Assembly: GCF_025643255.1 (NCBI RefSeq)
Contig: NZ_CP087112.1
Coordinates: 682,001 to 746,000 of the forward strand
Length of the DNA stretch: 64,000 bases
Reading direction: 5' to 3'
DNA from: Halomonas sp. 7T
GTDB lineage: Bacteria; Pseudomonadota; Gammaproteobacteria; Pseudomonadales; Halomonadaceae
The first letter of the stretch is position 1. Every line of letters starts with the position of its first letter. Of this stretch, positions 9,127 through 17,936 are shown piece by piece. The translations under genes were made by a program, and so were the position numbers. The notes under the pieces are model-generated. The model made no database searches, was not told the DNA's origin, and was given only the letters and a program-made list of their open reading frames with translations.

Positions 9127-10893
9127 ATGGCAAAGCAACAGGAAGCAACGGATCTGCAGCGAGCATTAAGCGCGTGCAAGGGTTCGTTTATATCGGTGGG
9201 CTTTTTCAGCATGTTTGTTAACCTGCTCATGCTGGTACCCCCGATGTATATGCTCCAAGTATACGATCGCGTACTCACCACCCAAAGCCTCGATACCCTT
9301 ATCATGCTCACCTTAGTGGTGGTGTTTCTATTTATGATAATGGGCGGTCTAGAGCTGGTGCGCTCAAGAATGCTGGTCAGGGTTGGTAACAAACTCGACA
9401 CCACGATTAACCAACGTTTATATAGCGCGATGTTTCGCCGTAGCTTGGTTGCTCAAGGTACGCAGAGCGCCCAGCCGCTGAATGACCTTACCAGTCTACG
9501 ACAGTTTTTGACCGGTAACGGCCTGTTTGCTTTCTTTGATGCGCCCTGGGTGCCTATTTATCTAGGTATTTTGTTTATTTTTCACCCATGGCTAGGCGTA
9601 TTCGCTACCTGCGCCGGTATCATTCTTTTTGCATTGGCGGTTGCCAATGAAAAGTCGACAAAAACGCTATTGGCAGAAGCCAGCAGCGAACAAATTCAAG
9701 CCCAGAATTTAGCAAATTCAAATTTGAGAAACGCTGAAGTGCTACATGCCATGGGCATGCTGCCAGGTATTATGGGGCGCTGGTCAAAACGTCATCATGA
9801 ATTCCTCGCTAAGCAATCCCAAGCGAGTGATCGTGCCGGCGCGCTTACGAACGCCTCAAAGGTGATGCGGCTGCTGTTTCAGTCGATGATTTTAGGGCTA
9901 GGTGCACTGCTTGTACTTAGGGGGGATATGACCCCAGGTATGATGATTGCGGGCTCAATTATCATGGGGCGCGCCTTGGCACCTATTGACCAAATGATTG
10001 GTGGCTGGAAGGGCTTCGTTTCTGCACGTGGTGCCTATGGACGTTTGAATGAACTTCTCACACAAATTCCTGATGAGCAGCGCCGCATGTCGCTACCTTC
10101 ACCGCAAGGGATTATTGACGTTGAAAATGTGGCTGCAGCGCCTCCCGGTACGCGTATGGCAACCATCCGCGGTATTAACTTCAGCGTTGCAAAAGGTGAG
10201 CACGTAGGAATTATCGGGCCCAGTGCTGCCGGCAAGTCTACGCTGGCACGCGTGCTGTTGGGCATATGGCCCACCCAGGTTGGGGATGTACGGCTTGATG
10301 GCGGTGAAATTAATCAGTACAACCGCGACGAGCTGGGGCCTTATATAGGTTATTTGCCCCAGGATATTGAGCTTTTTGATGGCAGCATTAGCGAAAATAT
10401 TGCTCGCTTTGGCGATATCGACCCGCAAAAAGTAGTCACCGCTGCTAAAAAAGCCGGTGTTCATGAAATGGTGCTAGAACTATCCGATGGCTATGACACT
10501 ATCATTTCTTCCACAAGTGGAGCGCTATCAGGTGGACAACGTCAGCGTCTCGGCTTAGCGCGTGCACTTTATGGTAACCCTGTGCTTGTTGTGCTTGATG
10601 AGCCGAATGCCAACTTGGACGACGCGGGAGAAAAGGCGTTAGGGCAAGCGATAGCTCACTTGAAGGCCGAAGGCACGACGCTGTTTGTTATCAGCCATCG
10701 TACAAGCGTGCTAAAAACCATGGACAAGCTCTTGGTGATGAAAGAAGGCCAAGTCAGTATGTTCGGCCCGCGTGACCAAGTACTCGCGCAATTTGCTAAA
10801 AAACCGCGGCCCCAAGTTAATCAGCAAAACGCAGCACGCCTATCAGCAATTGCGGGTGGTCGAGGCGCTGGTAATGGCAGCGAGGAGTCGTAA
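9127..10893 (+). CDS. Type I secretion system permease/ATPase (PrtD/HlyB family)
   Basis: Inner-membrane ABC exporter driving one-step secretion of proteins with C-terminal signals. It has 588 residues: hydrophobic segments near 20-75 and 130-160, then an ATPase domain with Walker A GPSAAGKS near 364, signature LSGGQRQRLGLARAL near 468 and Walker B VLVVLDEPNANLD near 488. There is no N-terminal C39 peptidase domain, as in the PrtD/RsaD class that exports proteases, lipases and S-layer proteins. It is followed 1 nt later by its membrane fusion partner and then by a TolC-like gene. The likely cargo is the 1167-aa protein at 30.6 kb. Confidence 0.93.
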   Translation: MAKQQEATDLQRALSACKGSFISVGFFSMFVNLLMLVPPMYMLQVYDRVLTTQSLDTLIMLTLVVVFLFMIMGGLELVRSRMLVRVGNKLDTTINQRLYSAMFRRSLVAQGTQSAQPLNDLTSLRQFLTGNGLFAFFDAPWVPIYLGILFIFHPWLGVFATCAGIILFALAVANEKSTKTLLAEASSEQIQAQNLANSNLRNAEVLHAMGMLPGIMGRWSKRHHEFLAKQSQASDRAGALTNASKVMRLLFQSMILGLGALLVLRGDMTPGMMIAGSIIMGRALAPIDQMIGGWKGFVSARGAYGRLNELLTQIPDEQRRMSLPSPQGIIDVENVAAAPPGTRMATIRGINFSVAKGEHVGIIGPSAAGKSTLARVLLGIWPTQVGDVRLDGGEINQYNRDELGPYIGYLPQDIELFDGSISENIARFGDIDPQKVVTAAKKAGVHEMVLELSDGYDTIISSTSGALSGGQRQRLGLARALYGNPVLVVLDEPNANLDDAGEKALGQAIAHLKAEGTTLFVISHRTSVLKTMDKLLVMKEGQVSMFGPRDQVLAQFAKKPRPQVNQQNAARLSAIAGGRGAGNGSEES

Positions 10894-10894
10894 C

Positions 10895-12274
10895 ATGAGT
10901 CAAGACAAAGATCAGCTTCCCACAAAAAGTGAAATAGATATCACACCACAAGGGCCAGCCACTATTGACGGCGAAGCTCATGAAGCACTGCCTACCAGTG
11001 ATAAAGGCTATCGAAAGCTAGGTTACGCTATTCTTGGTATTGCCCTTGGTGGATTCGTGCTTTGGTCTGTCACGGCTTCATTAGCCGTAGCGGTCGTTGC
11101 TCCAGGCAACGTATCCATGGAGTCTTTCAAGCGCACGGTTCAGCACCTAGAGGGCGGCATTGTCCGCGAACTGCTTGTACAAGACGGCGACAAAGTAGAA
11201 GCGGGTCAGCCATTAGTGATCCTCAGTGATACGCAGGTGCGCTCTCAGCTAGAAATTGCTCAATCGCAATATTTTATAAATCGCGCAATGGAAGTACGGT
11301 TGCTGGCAGAGCAACAAGGTACCGATACGCTTGAAATGCCTGAAGAGCTAATGAGCGTAGACAACGAAAGAATTCAGCAAGTAGCCGCTGTTCAGCAGAG
11401 TTTATTTGTTGCCCGCCGTCAGTCCTTGCAAGGCACGCTGAATGCAATGGATCAGCAAATTATCCAAATGCAGGAGCAAATTGAAGGGCTGGAATCGCGT
11501 ATTCGCGTCAACAACCAACGTATTAGCTCGTTACGTTCAGAAGCCGAAGACTTCCGTTCGTTGTATCGGGAAGGGCTTGGTGATAACCAGCGCTTACGGG
11601 AGCTTGAGCGCCAAGTACTGCAGTACGAAGGTGACAATGCTGAGTTTCAAGCCAATATTGCTCAGCTGCGTTCGCAAATTAGCGAAAACCGCATGCAAAA
11701 AGAAACGACTATCCAAGAGTTTCAAGCTGAGGTAGGTGAGCAGCTGCGCAATGCCCAGGCGCAAATTGCTGAGTCTGAAGAGCGCATTACGTCGTTAACG
11801 GATCAAGTAAACCGTACCATGATTTATGCACCTGTTTCCGGCACGGTTGTGGGCCGACAAGTGCATACCATCGGCGCCGTTGTTCGTCCAGGCGACCCCA
11901 TCATGGAAGTTGTGCCTTCCAACGACGGTTTTGTAGTGGAAGCACGAGTGCCTACTCGCGACATTGATAATCTATTTATCGGGCAGCTTGCAGAAATTCG
12001 CTTTTCTGCCTTTAATCAGCGTCTTACTAATATTATTGATGGTGAGATTATTCACTTAAGCGCTGACAGCTTTGAAGACGAGGCAACGGGGCAGCGCTAC
12101 TATAAAGCACGAATCAGGGTGACTGAAGAAGGGCAACAAGATATGACAGAGCAAATGCAGCTACTGTCAGGTATGCCTGCGGAAGTAATGATTCGTACCG
12201 GTGAACGCACGTTTGCCAGCTACATAGCTAAGCCAGTAACAGATATGCTTGCTCGCGCTATTCGGGAGGATTAA
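10895..12274 (+). CDS. Type I secretion membrane fusion protein (HlyD/PrtE family)
   Basis: Periplasmic adaptor linking the ABC exporter to the outer-membrane channel. It has 459 residues: acidic cytoplasmic N-tail, one membrane segment (LGYAILGIALGGFVLWSVTA), lipoyl-like half (VAPGNVSMESFKRTVQHLEG), long coiled coil rich in Gln/Glu/Arg (about 140-330), second lipoyl half (IYAPVSGTVVGRQVHTIGAV) and a beta-barrel C-terminus. ATG 10895 comes one base after the ATPase stop, with CGAGGAG ahead of it. The open frame continues upstream to 10772, overlapping the previous gene, and is not a likely start. Confidence 0.92.
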   Translation: MSQDKDQLPTKSEIDITPQGPATIDGEAHEALPTSDKGYRKLGYAILGIALGGFVLWSVTASLAVAVVAPGNVSMESFKRTVQHLEGGIVRELLVQDGDKVEAGQPLVILSDTQVRSQLEIAQSQYFINRAMEVRLLAEQQGTDTLEMPEELMSVDNERIQQVAAVQQSLFVARRQSLQGTLNAMDQQIIQMQEQIEGLESRIRVNNQRISSLRSEAEDFRSLYREGLGDNQRLRELERQVLQYEGDNAEFQANIAQLRSQISENRMQKETTIQEFQAEVGEQLRNAQAQIAESEERITSLTDQVNRTMIYAPVSGTVVGRQVHTIGAVVRPGDPIMEVVPSNDGFVVEARVPTRDIDNLFIGQLAEIRFSAFNQRLTNIIDGEIIHLSADSFEDEATGQRYYKARIRVTEEGQQDMTEQMQLLSGMPAEVMIRTGERTFASYIAKPVTDMLARAIRED

Positions 12275-13728
12275 TGACAAGGACGCCAAGCTTTACCCTT
12301 AGCGCGTTGGTAGTGGCTATCTCTGTACTGAGCCAGCCGCTACAAGCACAAAGTGATGTGCCTGCCGATGAGCAGGCGCTCACAGAGTTACAAGCGTTAG
12401 CGAACAGTGAGTCTAACGCGCATACGTTACCGTCGCTGCCTGAGCTGTTTGCCCGGGCACTGCGCCATGATGCTGATCTATCCCGGCAACGTTTTGAGCT
12501 AGAGGCAACGCGTGAAGAGGTTCCCATGGCGCGTTCGCAGCTTTTGCCGCAAATTAGCGCCTCAGGTAGCTATCTTTGGCAAGACTCCACCAATATTCAA
12601 ACGTCTCCCGATGATTTTGGTTTGGATCAGGAAGCGACGCGCCCAGGTGAAATAGATGAAACTGTGTGGCAAGTGCAGCTGCAGCAGCCTTTGTTCAGCT
12701 TGGAGCGCTGGCGGAAAATGGATGTGGCAGGAGCCCAGGTGAGTGCCGCGGAACTAGAGCTTGCCGTAGTCGAGCAAGAGCTTGCACTAAAGGTCAGCGA
12801 AGCGTACATCAAAGCGTATTTAGCGGCGCAAAGACTAGGCTTATTGGAGGCCCAGCAAGACTCGCTAGATTTACAGGTTCGTCAAGCTAGCCGTGCATTT
12901 GATTTAGGTGTAGGCAATCGAGTAGATCTGCTTGAAGCGCAGTCACGCTACGACCAAGCTGTATCGGATGCGGTTGAGGCTGAAAACGAGCTAGACAATG
13001 CGCTTAGTGAACTAGAGCGCTTAACAGGCGTAATGCCAGGCTTTCAGAGTACCGCGCCTGGAGAGCTCAGAACAGTAACACTCGATAGCAACTTGGGCGA
13101 TCCTGATACCTGGATTGCACGCACGAATCAAAACCTCAACGTACTGTTAGCGACGGAGCAGCAACAGGTTACGAAAGCTGATACAAGCGTCAGGCGATCA
13201 GGCTATTACCCTGAGCTAAATTTAAACGTTAGCTATTCAGACCGTGCCAGCGATGATGAGCTTCGAGAGAGTGAAGATTACCGTGCAAGCGTAGAGCTAA
13301 GCGTACCGATTTACCGTGGTGGGTACACCAATGCAAGTGTTCGCCAAGGTGAACGCCGTATCGAAGCAAGCATGGCGGCTGTGGATAACGAACGCAATCT
13401 TGCTACCCAAGAAGTACGCCAACGTATGCGCTCGCTAAAGGGTGGAGAGCGCCGCCTGCAAGCGCTGAGTCAAGCGATTGAGTCCAGCCAGCTGTTTTTA
13501 GAAGCCGCAGAGCGTGGAGAGCAGTTGGGCTTACGAGACCTAGTCGACGTGCTAGATGCGAGAGCGAGTCTCTACGACCAGCGTATTCAATATGTCGACA
13601 CGGTGGGTAACTACGCACTGGATATGCTTGCGCTGCACACTGCGGTGGGTAACCTAGAAAGTCAGCATCTAGAGCGAATGATGACGCTGCTTGCGTCAAT
13701 GTCCGCATCAGCTCAGATCGCTCGGTAA
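12274..13728 (+). CDS. TolC-family outer-membrane efflux/secretion channel
   Basis: Outer-membrane component of the type I system. It has 484 residues with a signal peptide (LSALVVAISVLSQPLQAQ, cleavage after QAQ) and the two homologous OEP halves rich in coiled coil (for example LALKVSEAYIKAYLAAQRLG and the equatorial RVDLLEAQSRYDQA block). The ATG overlaps the stop of the fusion-protein gene (TAATG), so the three secretion genes are translationally coupled. The next gene (polysaccharide initiation) begins 9 nt later, placing protein secretion and glycan synthesis in one transcription unit. Confidence 0.92.
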   Translation: MTRTPSFTLSALVVAISVLSQPLQAQSDVPADEQALTELQALANSESNAHTLPSLPELFARALRHDADLSRQRFELEATREEVPMARSQLLPQISASGSYLWQDSTNIQTSPDDFGLDQEATRPGEIDETVWQVQLQQPLFSLERWRKMDVAGAQVSAAELELAVVEQELALKVSEAYIKAYLAAQRLGLLEAQQDSLDLQVRQASRAFDLGVGNRVDLLEAQSRYDQAVSDAVEAENELDNALSELERLTGVMPGFQSTAPGELRTVTLDSNLGDPDTWIARTNQNLNVLLATEQQQVTKADTSVRRSGYYPELNLNVSYSDRASDDELRESEDYRASVELSVPIYRGGYTNASVRQGERRIEASMAAVDNERNLATQEVRQRMRSLKGGERRLQALSQAIESSQLFLEAAERGEQLGLRDLVDVLDARASLYDQRIQYVDTVGNYALDMLALHTAVGNLESQHLERMMTLLASMSASAQIAR

Positions 13729-13737
13729 CGACGTACG

Positions 13738-15114
13738 ATGGCTGTTATAAGAGCAAGCCAAGGTAGCGAATGGCTGCGACGTGCCATGCGTTGTTTCGAC
13801 GCGGGTATTGCAACTGCGGTGGCACTGGTTGTGCTTTGGCTGATGCCCAATGTTGAGCAAAACGGCAACGACTACCTGTTTCTAATTCTGATAGGCAGTC
13901 TGCTGCTACCGGCCGTAGGCGAGCTTATCGGCCTCTATCAGCCCTGGCGAGGGCGCAGCTTGTACACCATGTTGGGCATGTACACTGTGGCTTGGTTGGC
14001 GACTATTGGCCTGCTTAGCTTATTAATGGTGTTATTGAAAGAGACTCAAAGCTTCTCTCGCCTATGGATGGGGACATCTGCGCTGGCGGTTTTACTCGTG
14101 GGATGCGTAATGCGCGCAGCCCTTTATAGTTATTTGAAACGCCTTCGTGCCAAGGGGCGTAACTTAAAACGGGTGCTTTTAATTGGTAAAAAAGAAAATA
14201 TTGCACTGCTAGAAAAAAAGGTAATGGATATACCGCACGCGGGTTACATCATTGTGGGGCATCACATTGATGAAGAGAACACCGCGTTTTTTCATAAAAT
14301 GGCGGCTTTTGCTAAAGCTAGTACTTTTCAGCGCGAGTTTGACGAAATTTGGCTGGGATATCCCCTGGTTCAAGGAAACCGTGTTCGTCACTTGATGCGT
14401 TTGTTAGCCGGAATACCGACCAGCATCCGCTTTTTTCCAGATTTGCCGGATATACGCTTGTTAAATCACCGAATTACTCAAGTCGCCGGCCTGTACTCGT
14501 TAGAGCTAAACTACACGCCCCTCAATGGCCCTATGCGGCTTATCAAAGCGCTTGAAGACCGCCTGCTTGGTTTGCTGCTTTTTGTTTTTTTTACACCTGT
14601 CATGTTGGGTATTGCCATTGCGATTCGTTGGCAAATGGGCGGCCCCGTGCTCTTTAAACAGGAACGCCATGGCCTCGATGGTAAACGTTTTAAAATTTAC
14701 AAATTCAGAACCATGCAGCTGCACAATAGTGAAACAACACAGCAGGCTGCTTACGGCGATGCGCGTATTACGCCACTGGGCCACTTTCTGCGGCGAACCA
14801 GTTTAGACGAACTTCCACAGTTATATAACGTCCTACAAGGCCGCATGTCGCTCGTCGGCCCAAGACCCCACGCAATGGATCATAACGATCACTACAAAGA
14901 CCATATTGATATTTATATGCAACGGCACCGTGTGAAGCCGGGCATGACAGGATGGGCGCAGGTGAACGGCCTGCGGGGCATTACGGATAATGTCAAGCTG
15001 ATGGAAAAGCGAGTTGAGTACGACTTGTACTACATAGAGCGCTGGTCGTTAGGGTTTGATTTAAAGATTCTTATGATGACGCTAACCAGAGGCTTTGTTA
15101 ATGGCCAGCCTTAG
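13738..15114 (+). CDS. Polyprenyl-phosphate hexose-1-phosphate transferase (WcaJ/WbaP family)
   Basis: Starts a repeat unit by moving a sugar-1-phosphate from a nucleotide sugar to undecaprenyl phosphate. It has 458 residues: four N-terminal membrane segments, a CoA-binding-like middle domain (RVLLIGKKENIALL), a further membrane segment near 280 (LLGLLLFVFFTPVMLGIAIA) and the catalytic C-terminus with KRFKIYKFRTM, RRTSLDELPQLYNVL and MSLVGPRPH. The full five-TM layout fits the WcaJ (glucose-1-phosphate) class, but sugar specificity cannot be read from sequence. Its ATG lies 9 nt after the TolC-like gene. Confidence 0.9.
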   Translation: MAVIRASQGSEWLRRAMRCFDAGIATAVALVVLWLMPNVEQNGNDYLFLILIGSLLLPAVGELIGLYQPWRGRSLYTMLGMYTVAWLATIGLLSLLMVLLKETQSFSRLWMGTSALAVLLVGCVMRAALYSYLKRLRAKGRNLKRVLLIGKKENIALLEKKVMDIPHAGYIIVGHHIDEENTAFFHKMAAFAKASTFQREFDEIWLGYPLVQGNRVRHLMRLLAGIPTSIRFFPDLPDIRLLNHRITQVAGLYSLELNYTPLNGPMRLIKALEDRLLGLLLFVFFTPVMLGIAIAIRWQMGGPVLFKQERHGLDGKRFKIYKFRTMQLHNSETTQQAAYGDARITPLGHFLRRTSLDELPQLYNVLQGRMSLVGPRPHAMDHNDHYKDHIDIYMQRHRVKPGMTGWAQVNGLRGITDNVKLMEKRVEYDLYYIERWSLGFDLKILMMTLTRGFVNGQP

Positions 15115-15193
15115 TCAAGTAAAGTTAAAAAGCGATGGCATTTAAAGATTGGGATGGTTGGCGTTAACCAATGACTTATCTCAAGGAGGAAGA

Positions 15194-16633
15194 ATGATTT
15201 TACCCGTGATTTTATCTGGGGGTTCTGGTTCACGCCTATGGCCCGTCTCTCGTGAGCATTACCCGAAGCAGTTCTTAAATTTACATAAAGACGACTGCAG
15301 CCTGTTGCAAGAGGCGGCTCAGCGTCTTGAAAACGTTGAAAATACCGGTGCGCCGATTGTTGTATGCAACGAAGAGCATCGCTTTCTGGTTGCCGAACAG
15401 ATGCATCAAATCGGCTTCGAAAACGCGCAAATTATTTTAGAGCCGTGTGGACGTAACACTGCACCTGCGCTTGCCCTCGCCGCGCTGTCGGCTTGCAGCG
15501 CTAGCGCAGAAGCAGAGCTGCTCGTGATGCCTGCGGATCATGTCATCAAAGATGAAGTAGCCTTTGCTGAGGCGGTGGCCAAAGGGAGTGAACTGACGCG
15601 CTGTGGTAAGTTAGTCACCTTTGGTATTACGCCTAACACGGCTAATACCGGTTATGGCTATATTAAGCGCGGAGAGCCGCAAGGGGCTGGTTACAACGTT
15701 GATGCATTTGTAGAAAAGCCGGACCAAGCCCGTGCTGAAAGCTACTTGGCCAGCGGCGACTACCTTTGGAATAGCGGTATTTTTCTGTTTAAGGCCAGCG
15801 CTTACCTAGAGGCACTACGCCAGTATGCACCTGATATTTTAGAAGTTTGCGAGCGTGCCTATGCCAAGCGTAGTGAAGATCTCTATTTTCTACGGGTTGA
15901 CCAAGTAACGTTCGCTGAATGCCGTACTGAGTCCATTGACTACGCCGTAATGGAGCATACAAAAGAGGCTGCTGTTGTTCCTATGGCGCCCGGTTGGAGC
16001 GACATCGGCGCATGGGATGCGTTGCACGAACTGAAAGCCAGTGATGATGAAGAGAACGGCAACGCTATTCATGGCGATGTCATGCTCCATAATACCCGTA
16101 ATAGTCTAATTCACAGCGAATCGCGGTTAGTCGCTGCAGTGGGTGTTAACAATTTAGTAATTGTGGAAACTGACGACGCACTCCTAGTCGCTGACCGACA
16201 TCAAGCTCAAGATATCAAGCTGATTGTCAACGCGCTCAAAGCCGCCGGACGTAAAGAGTCACAGTCGCACCAGCGCGTTTATCGTCCCTGGGGTAATTAT
16301 CACACCATGGTATTAACTGACAGTTTTCAAGTGAAGGAAATTGTCGTGAAGCCCGGTGCTAAGCTATCACTGCAGATGCACCACCACCGCGCCGAACACT
16401 GGGTGGTGGTTCAGGGCACAGCAAGGGTCACCCAAGGAGAAGGGCATGGCGATCTGAGTAAGCTCAGAAGTTTCTTACTCTCAGAAGATGAGTCGACCTA
16501 TATACCGCTTGGTACCGTTCATCGTCTTGAAAACCCGGGGGTAATACCGCTTCATTTGATTGAAGTGCAAACAGGCTCCTATTTAGGGGAAGATGATATC
16601 GTCCGTTATAACGACGAATACGGACGCGAATAG
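15194..16633 (+). CDS. manC: Mannose-1-phosphate guanylyltransferase / mannose-6-phosphate isomerase
   Basis: Bifunctional enzyme forming mannose-6-phosphate and GDP-mannose. From ATG 15194 (AAGGAGGA just upstream) it has 479 residues. The pyrophosphorylase part carries LSGGSGSRLWPVSREHYPKQ and VEKPD; the isomerase part is a cupin near the C-terminus (KPGAKLSLQMHHHRAEHWVV) with metal-binding histidines. It works with manB on the other strand and feeds gmd/rmd at 27-29 kb. The frame is open upstream to 15149, but the GG-rich start at 15194 matches the family. Confidence 0.96.
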   Translation: MILPVILSGGSGSRLWPVSREHYPKQFLNLHKDDCSLLQEAAQRLENVENTGAPIVVCNEEHRFLVAEQMHQIGFENAQIILEPCGRNTAPALALAALSACSASAEAELLVMPADHVIKDEVAFAEAVAKGSELTRCGKLVTFGITPNTANTGYGYIKRGEPQGAGYNVDAFVEKPDQARAESYLASGDYLWNSGIFLFKASAYLEALRQYAPDILEVCERAYAKRSEDLYFLRVDQVTFAECRTESIDYAVMEHTKEAAVVPMAPGWSDIGAWDALHELKASDDEENGNAIHGDVMLHNTRNSLIHSESRLVAAVGVNNLVIVETDDALLVADRHQAQDIKLIVNALKAAGRKESQSHQRVYRPWGNYHTMVLTDSFQVKEIVVKPGAKLSLQMHHHRAEHWVVVQGTARVTQGEGHGDLSKLRSFLLSEDESTYIPLGTVHRLENPGVIPLHLIEVQTGSYLGEDDIVRYNDEYGRE

Positions 16634-16648
16634 GAGCCAGAGGGATTC

Positions 16649-17797
16649 ATGAAAGTCGCCATCGTTCACGACTGGCTGACCACTTGGGCTGGCGCTGAAA
16701 AAGCGCTGGCCGAATTGCTCGCTTGTTACCCCCAGGCGGAAGTCTTCACGACAGTCAATTTTCTGCCTTCAGATGAGATACCCTGTTTAAAGGGGCGCAC
16801 CATTCATACCAGCTTTATCCAAAAGCTGCCCGGTGCGCGTAAACATTATCGGCGCTATTTGCCGTTAATGCCTTTAGCCGTGGAGCAGTTCGATTTAAAA
16901 GGCTTCGACCTAATTCTTTCCAGTAGTCACGCCGTCGCTAAAGGAGTGATTTCTGATCCTAGCGCGGTGCATATTTGCTACTGCTATAGTCCCATGCGCT
17001 ACGCCTGGGATATGCAGCATCAATACTTGCGCCAGTCCGGTAATGCTCGTGGCCCTGTTAGCTGGCTAATGCGCTGGCAGTTACACCGGTTGCGCCAATG
17101 GGATTACCTTAGCGCTCAGCGAGTCGATCACTTTATTGCTATTTCGCACTATATTAAGCAGCGCATTGGAACGTTTTACAGGCGCGAGGCAGAGGTTATC
17201 TATCCGCCCGTCGACGTGGATAAGTTTCGCCATGACCGCCCTCGGGAATCATTTTATCTAACAGCTTCCCGTATGGTGCCCTATAAACGCATAGACTTAG
17301 TAATTGAAGCTTTTAACCAGATGCCCGAGCGCAGGCTCATTGTGATTGGCGATGGCCCAGACTACGCCAAGCTAAAAGCCTTAGCAGGGCCAAACGTTAC
17401 GCTGCTGGGATACCAACCGGATGATGTTTTAACAGACTATCTAGAGCGGTCGCAGGCTTTTGTGTTTATGGCAGAAGAGGATTTTGGCATCCTACCGGTT
17501 GAAGCCCAAGCTGCAGGAGCGCCAGTAATTGGATATGGTGTAGGTGGCTTAGCTGAGACAATTCAAAACCATGTTTCAGGTTTGTGGGTTGAAGAGCAAA
17601 CAAGTGCAGCACTGACAAAGTGTGTTCAACAATTTGAAGCACATAAACGTGAAGATGAGGCAGCATTCTCCCCTGAAGTGTGTAAACAAACGGCACAGCA
17701 GTTTGCGACCTCTAATTTTACCCAGGCACTGCAAGCCCTGGTTAGAAAGCACGTAACTGCCTTAGCTAATGATATGCCTCCTTGTAAGCCAGATTGA
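16649..17797 (+). CDS. Glycosyltransferase, GT4 family (GT-B)
   Basis: Retaining glycosyltransferase of 382 residues, predicted cytosolic or membrane-associated. The N-terminus KVAIVHDWLTTWAGAEKALAE is typical for the mannosyl/rhamnosyl GT4 group; the C-terminal half has ASRMVPYKRIDLVIEAFNQ and the EDFGILPVEAQAAGAPVIGY nucleotide-sugar binding block. AGAGGG precedes the ATG. It lies 15 nt after manC, so a GDP-mannose or GDP-D-rhamnose donor is reasonable, but this is inference from position. Confidence 0.85.
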   Translation: MKVAIVHDWLTTWAGAEKALAELLACYPQAEVFTTVNFLPSDEIPCLKGRTIHTSFIQKLPGARKHYRRYLPLMPLAVEQFDLKGFDLILSSSHAVAKGVISDPSAVHICYCYSPMRYAWDMQHQYLRQSGNARGPVSWLMRWQLHRLRQWDYLSAQRVDHFIAISHYIKQRIGTFYRREAEVIYPPVDVDKFRHDRPRESFYLTASRMVPYKRIDLVIEAFNQMPERRLIVIGDGPDYAKLKALAGPNVTLLGYQPDDVLTDYLERSQAFVFMAEEDFGILPVEAQAAGAPVIGYGVGGLAETIQNHVSGLWVEEQTSAALTKCVQQFEAHKREDEAAFSPEVCKQTAQQFATSNFTQALQALVRKHVTALANDMPPCKPD

Positions 17798-17936
17798 TGG
17801 AGGCTTACTCAACGGTGAAGATAGACAATTTTTTAAAGGTTGAGTAGTTCAGCACGAAAATTAAGCCCGAAAATAGGGTGCGATGTTTTAGCAAGATTTC
17901 TATAGCGACAAAACTATTAATAAAGGATTAATCTTG

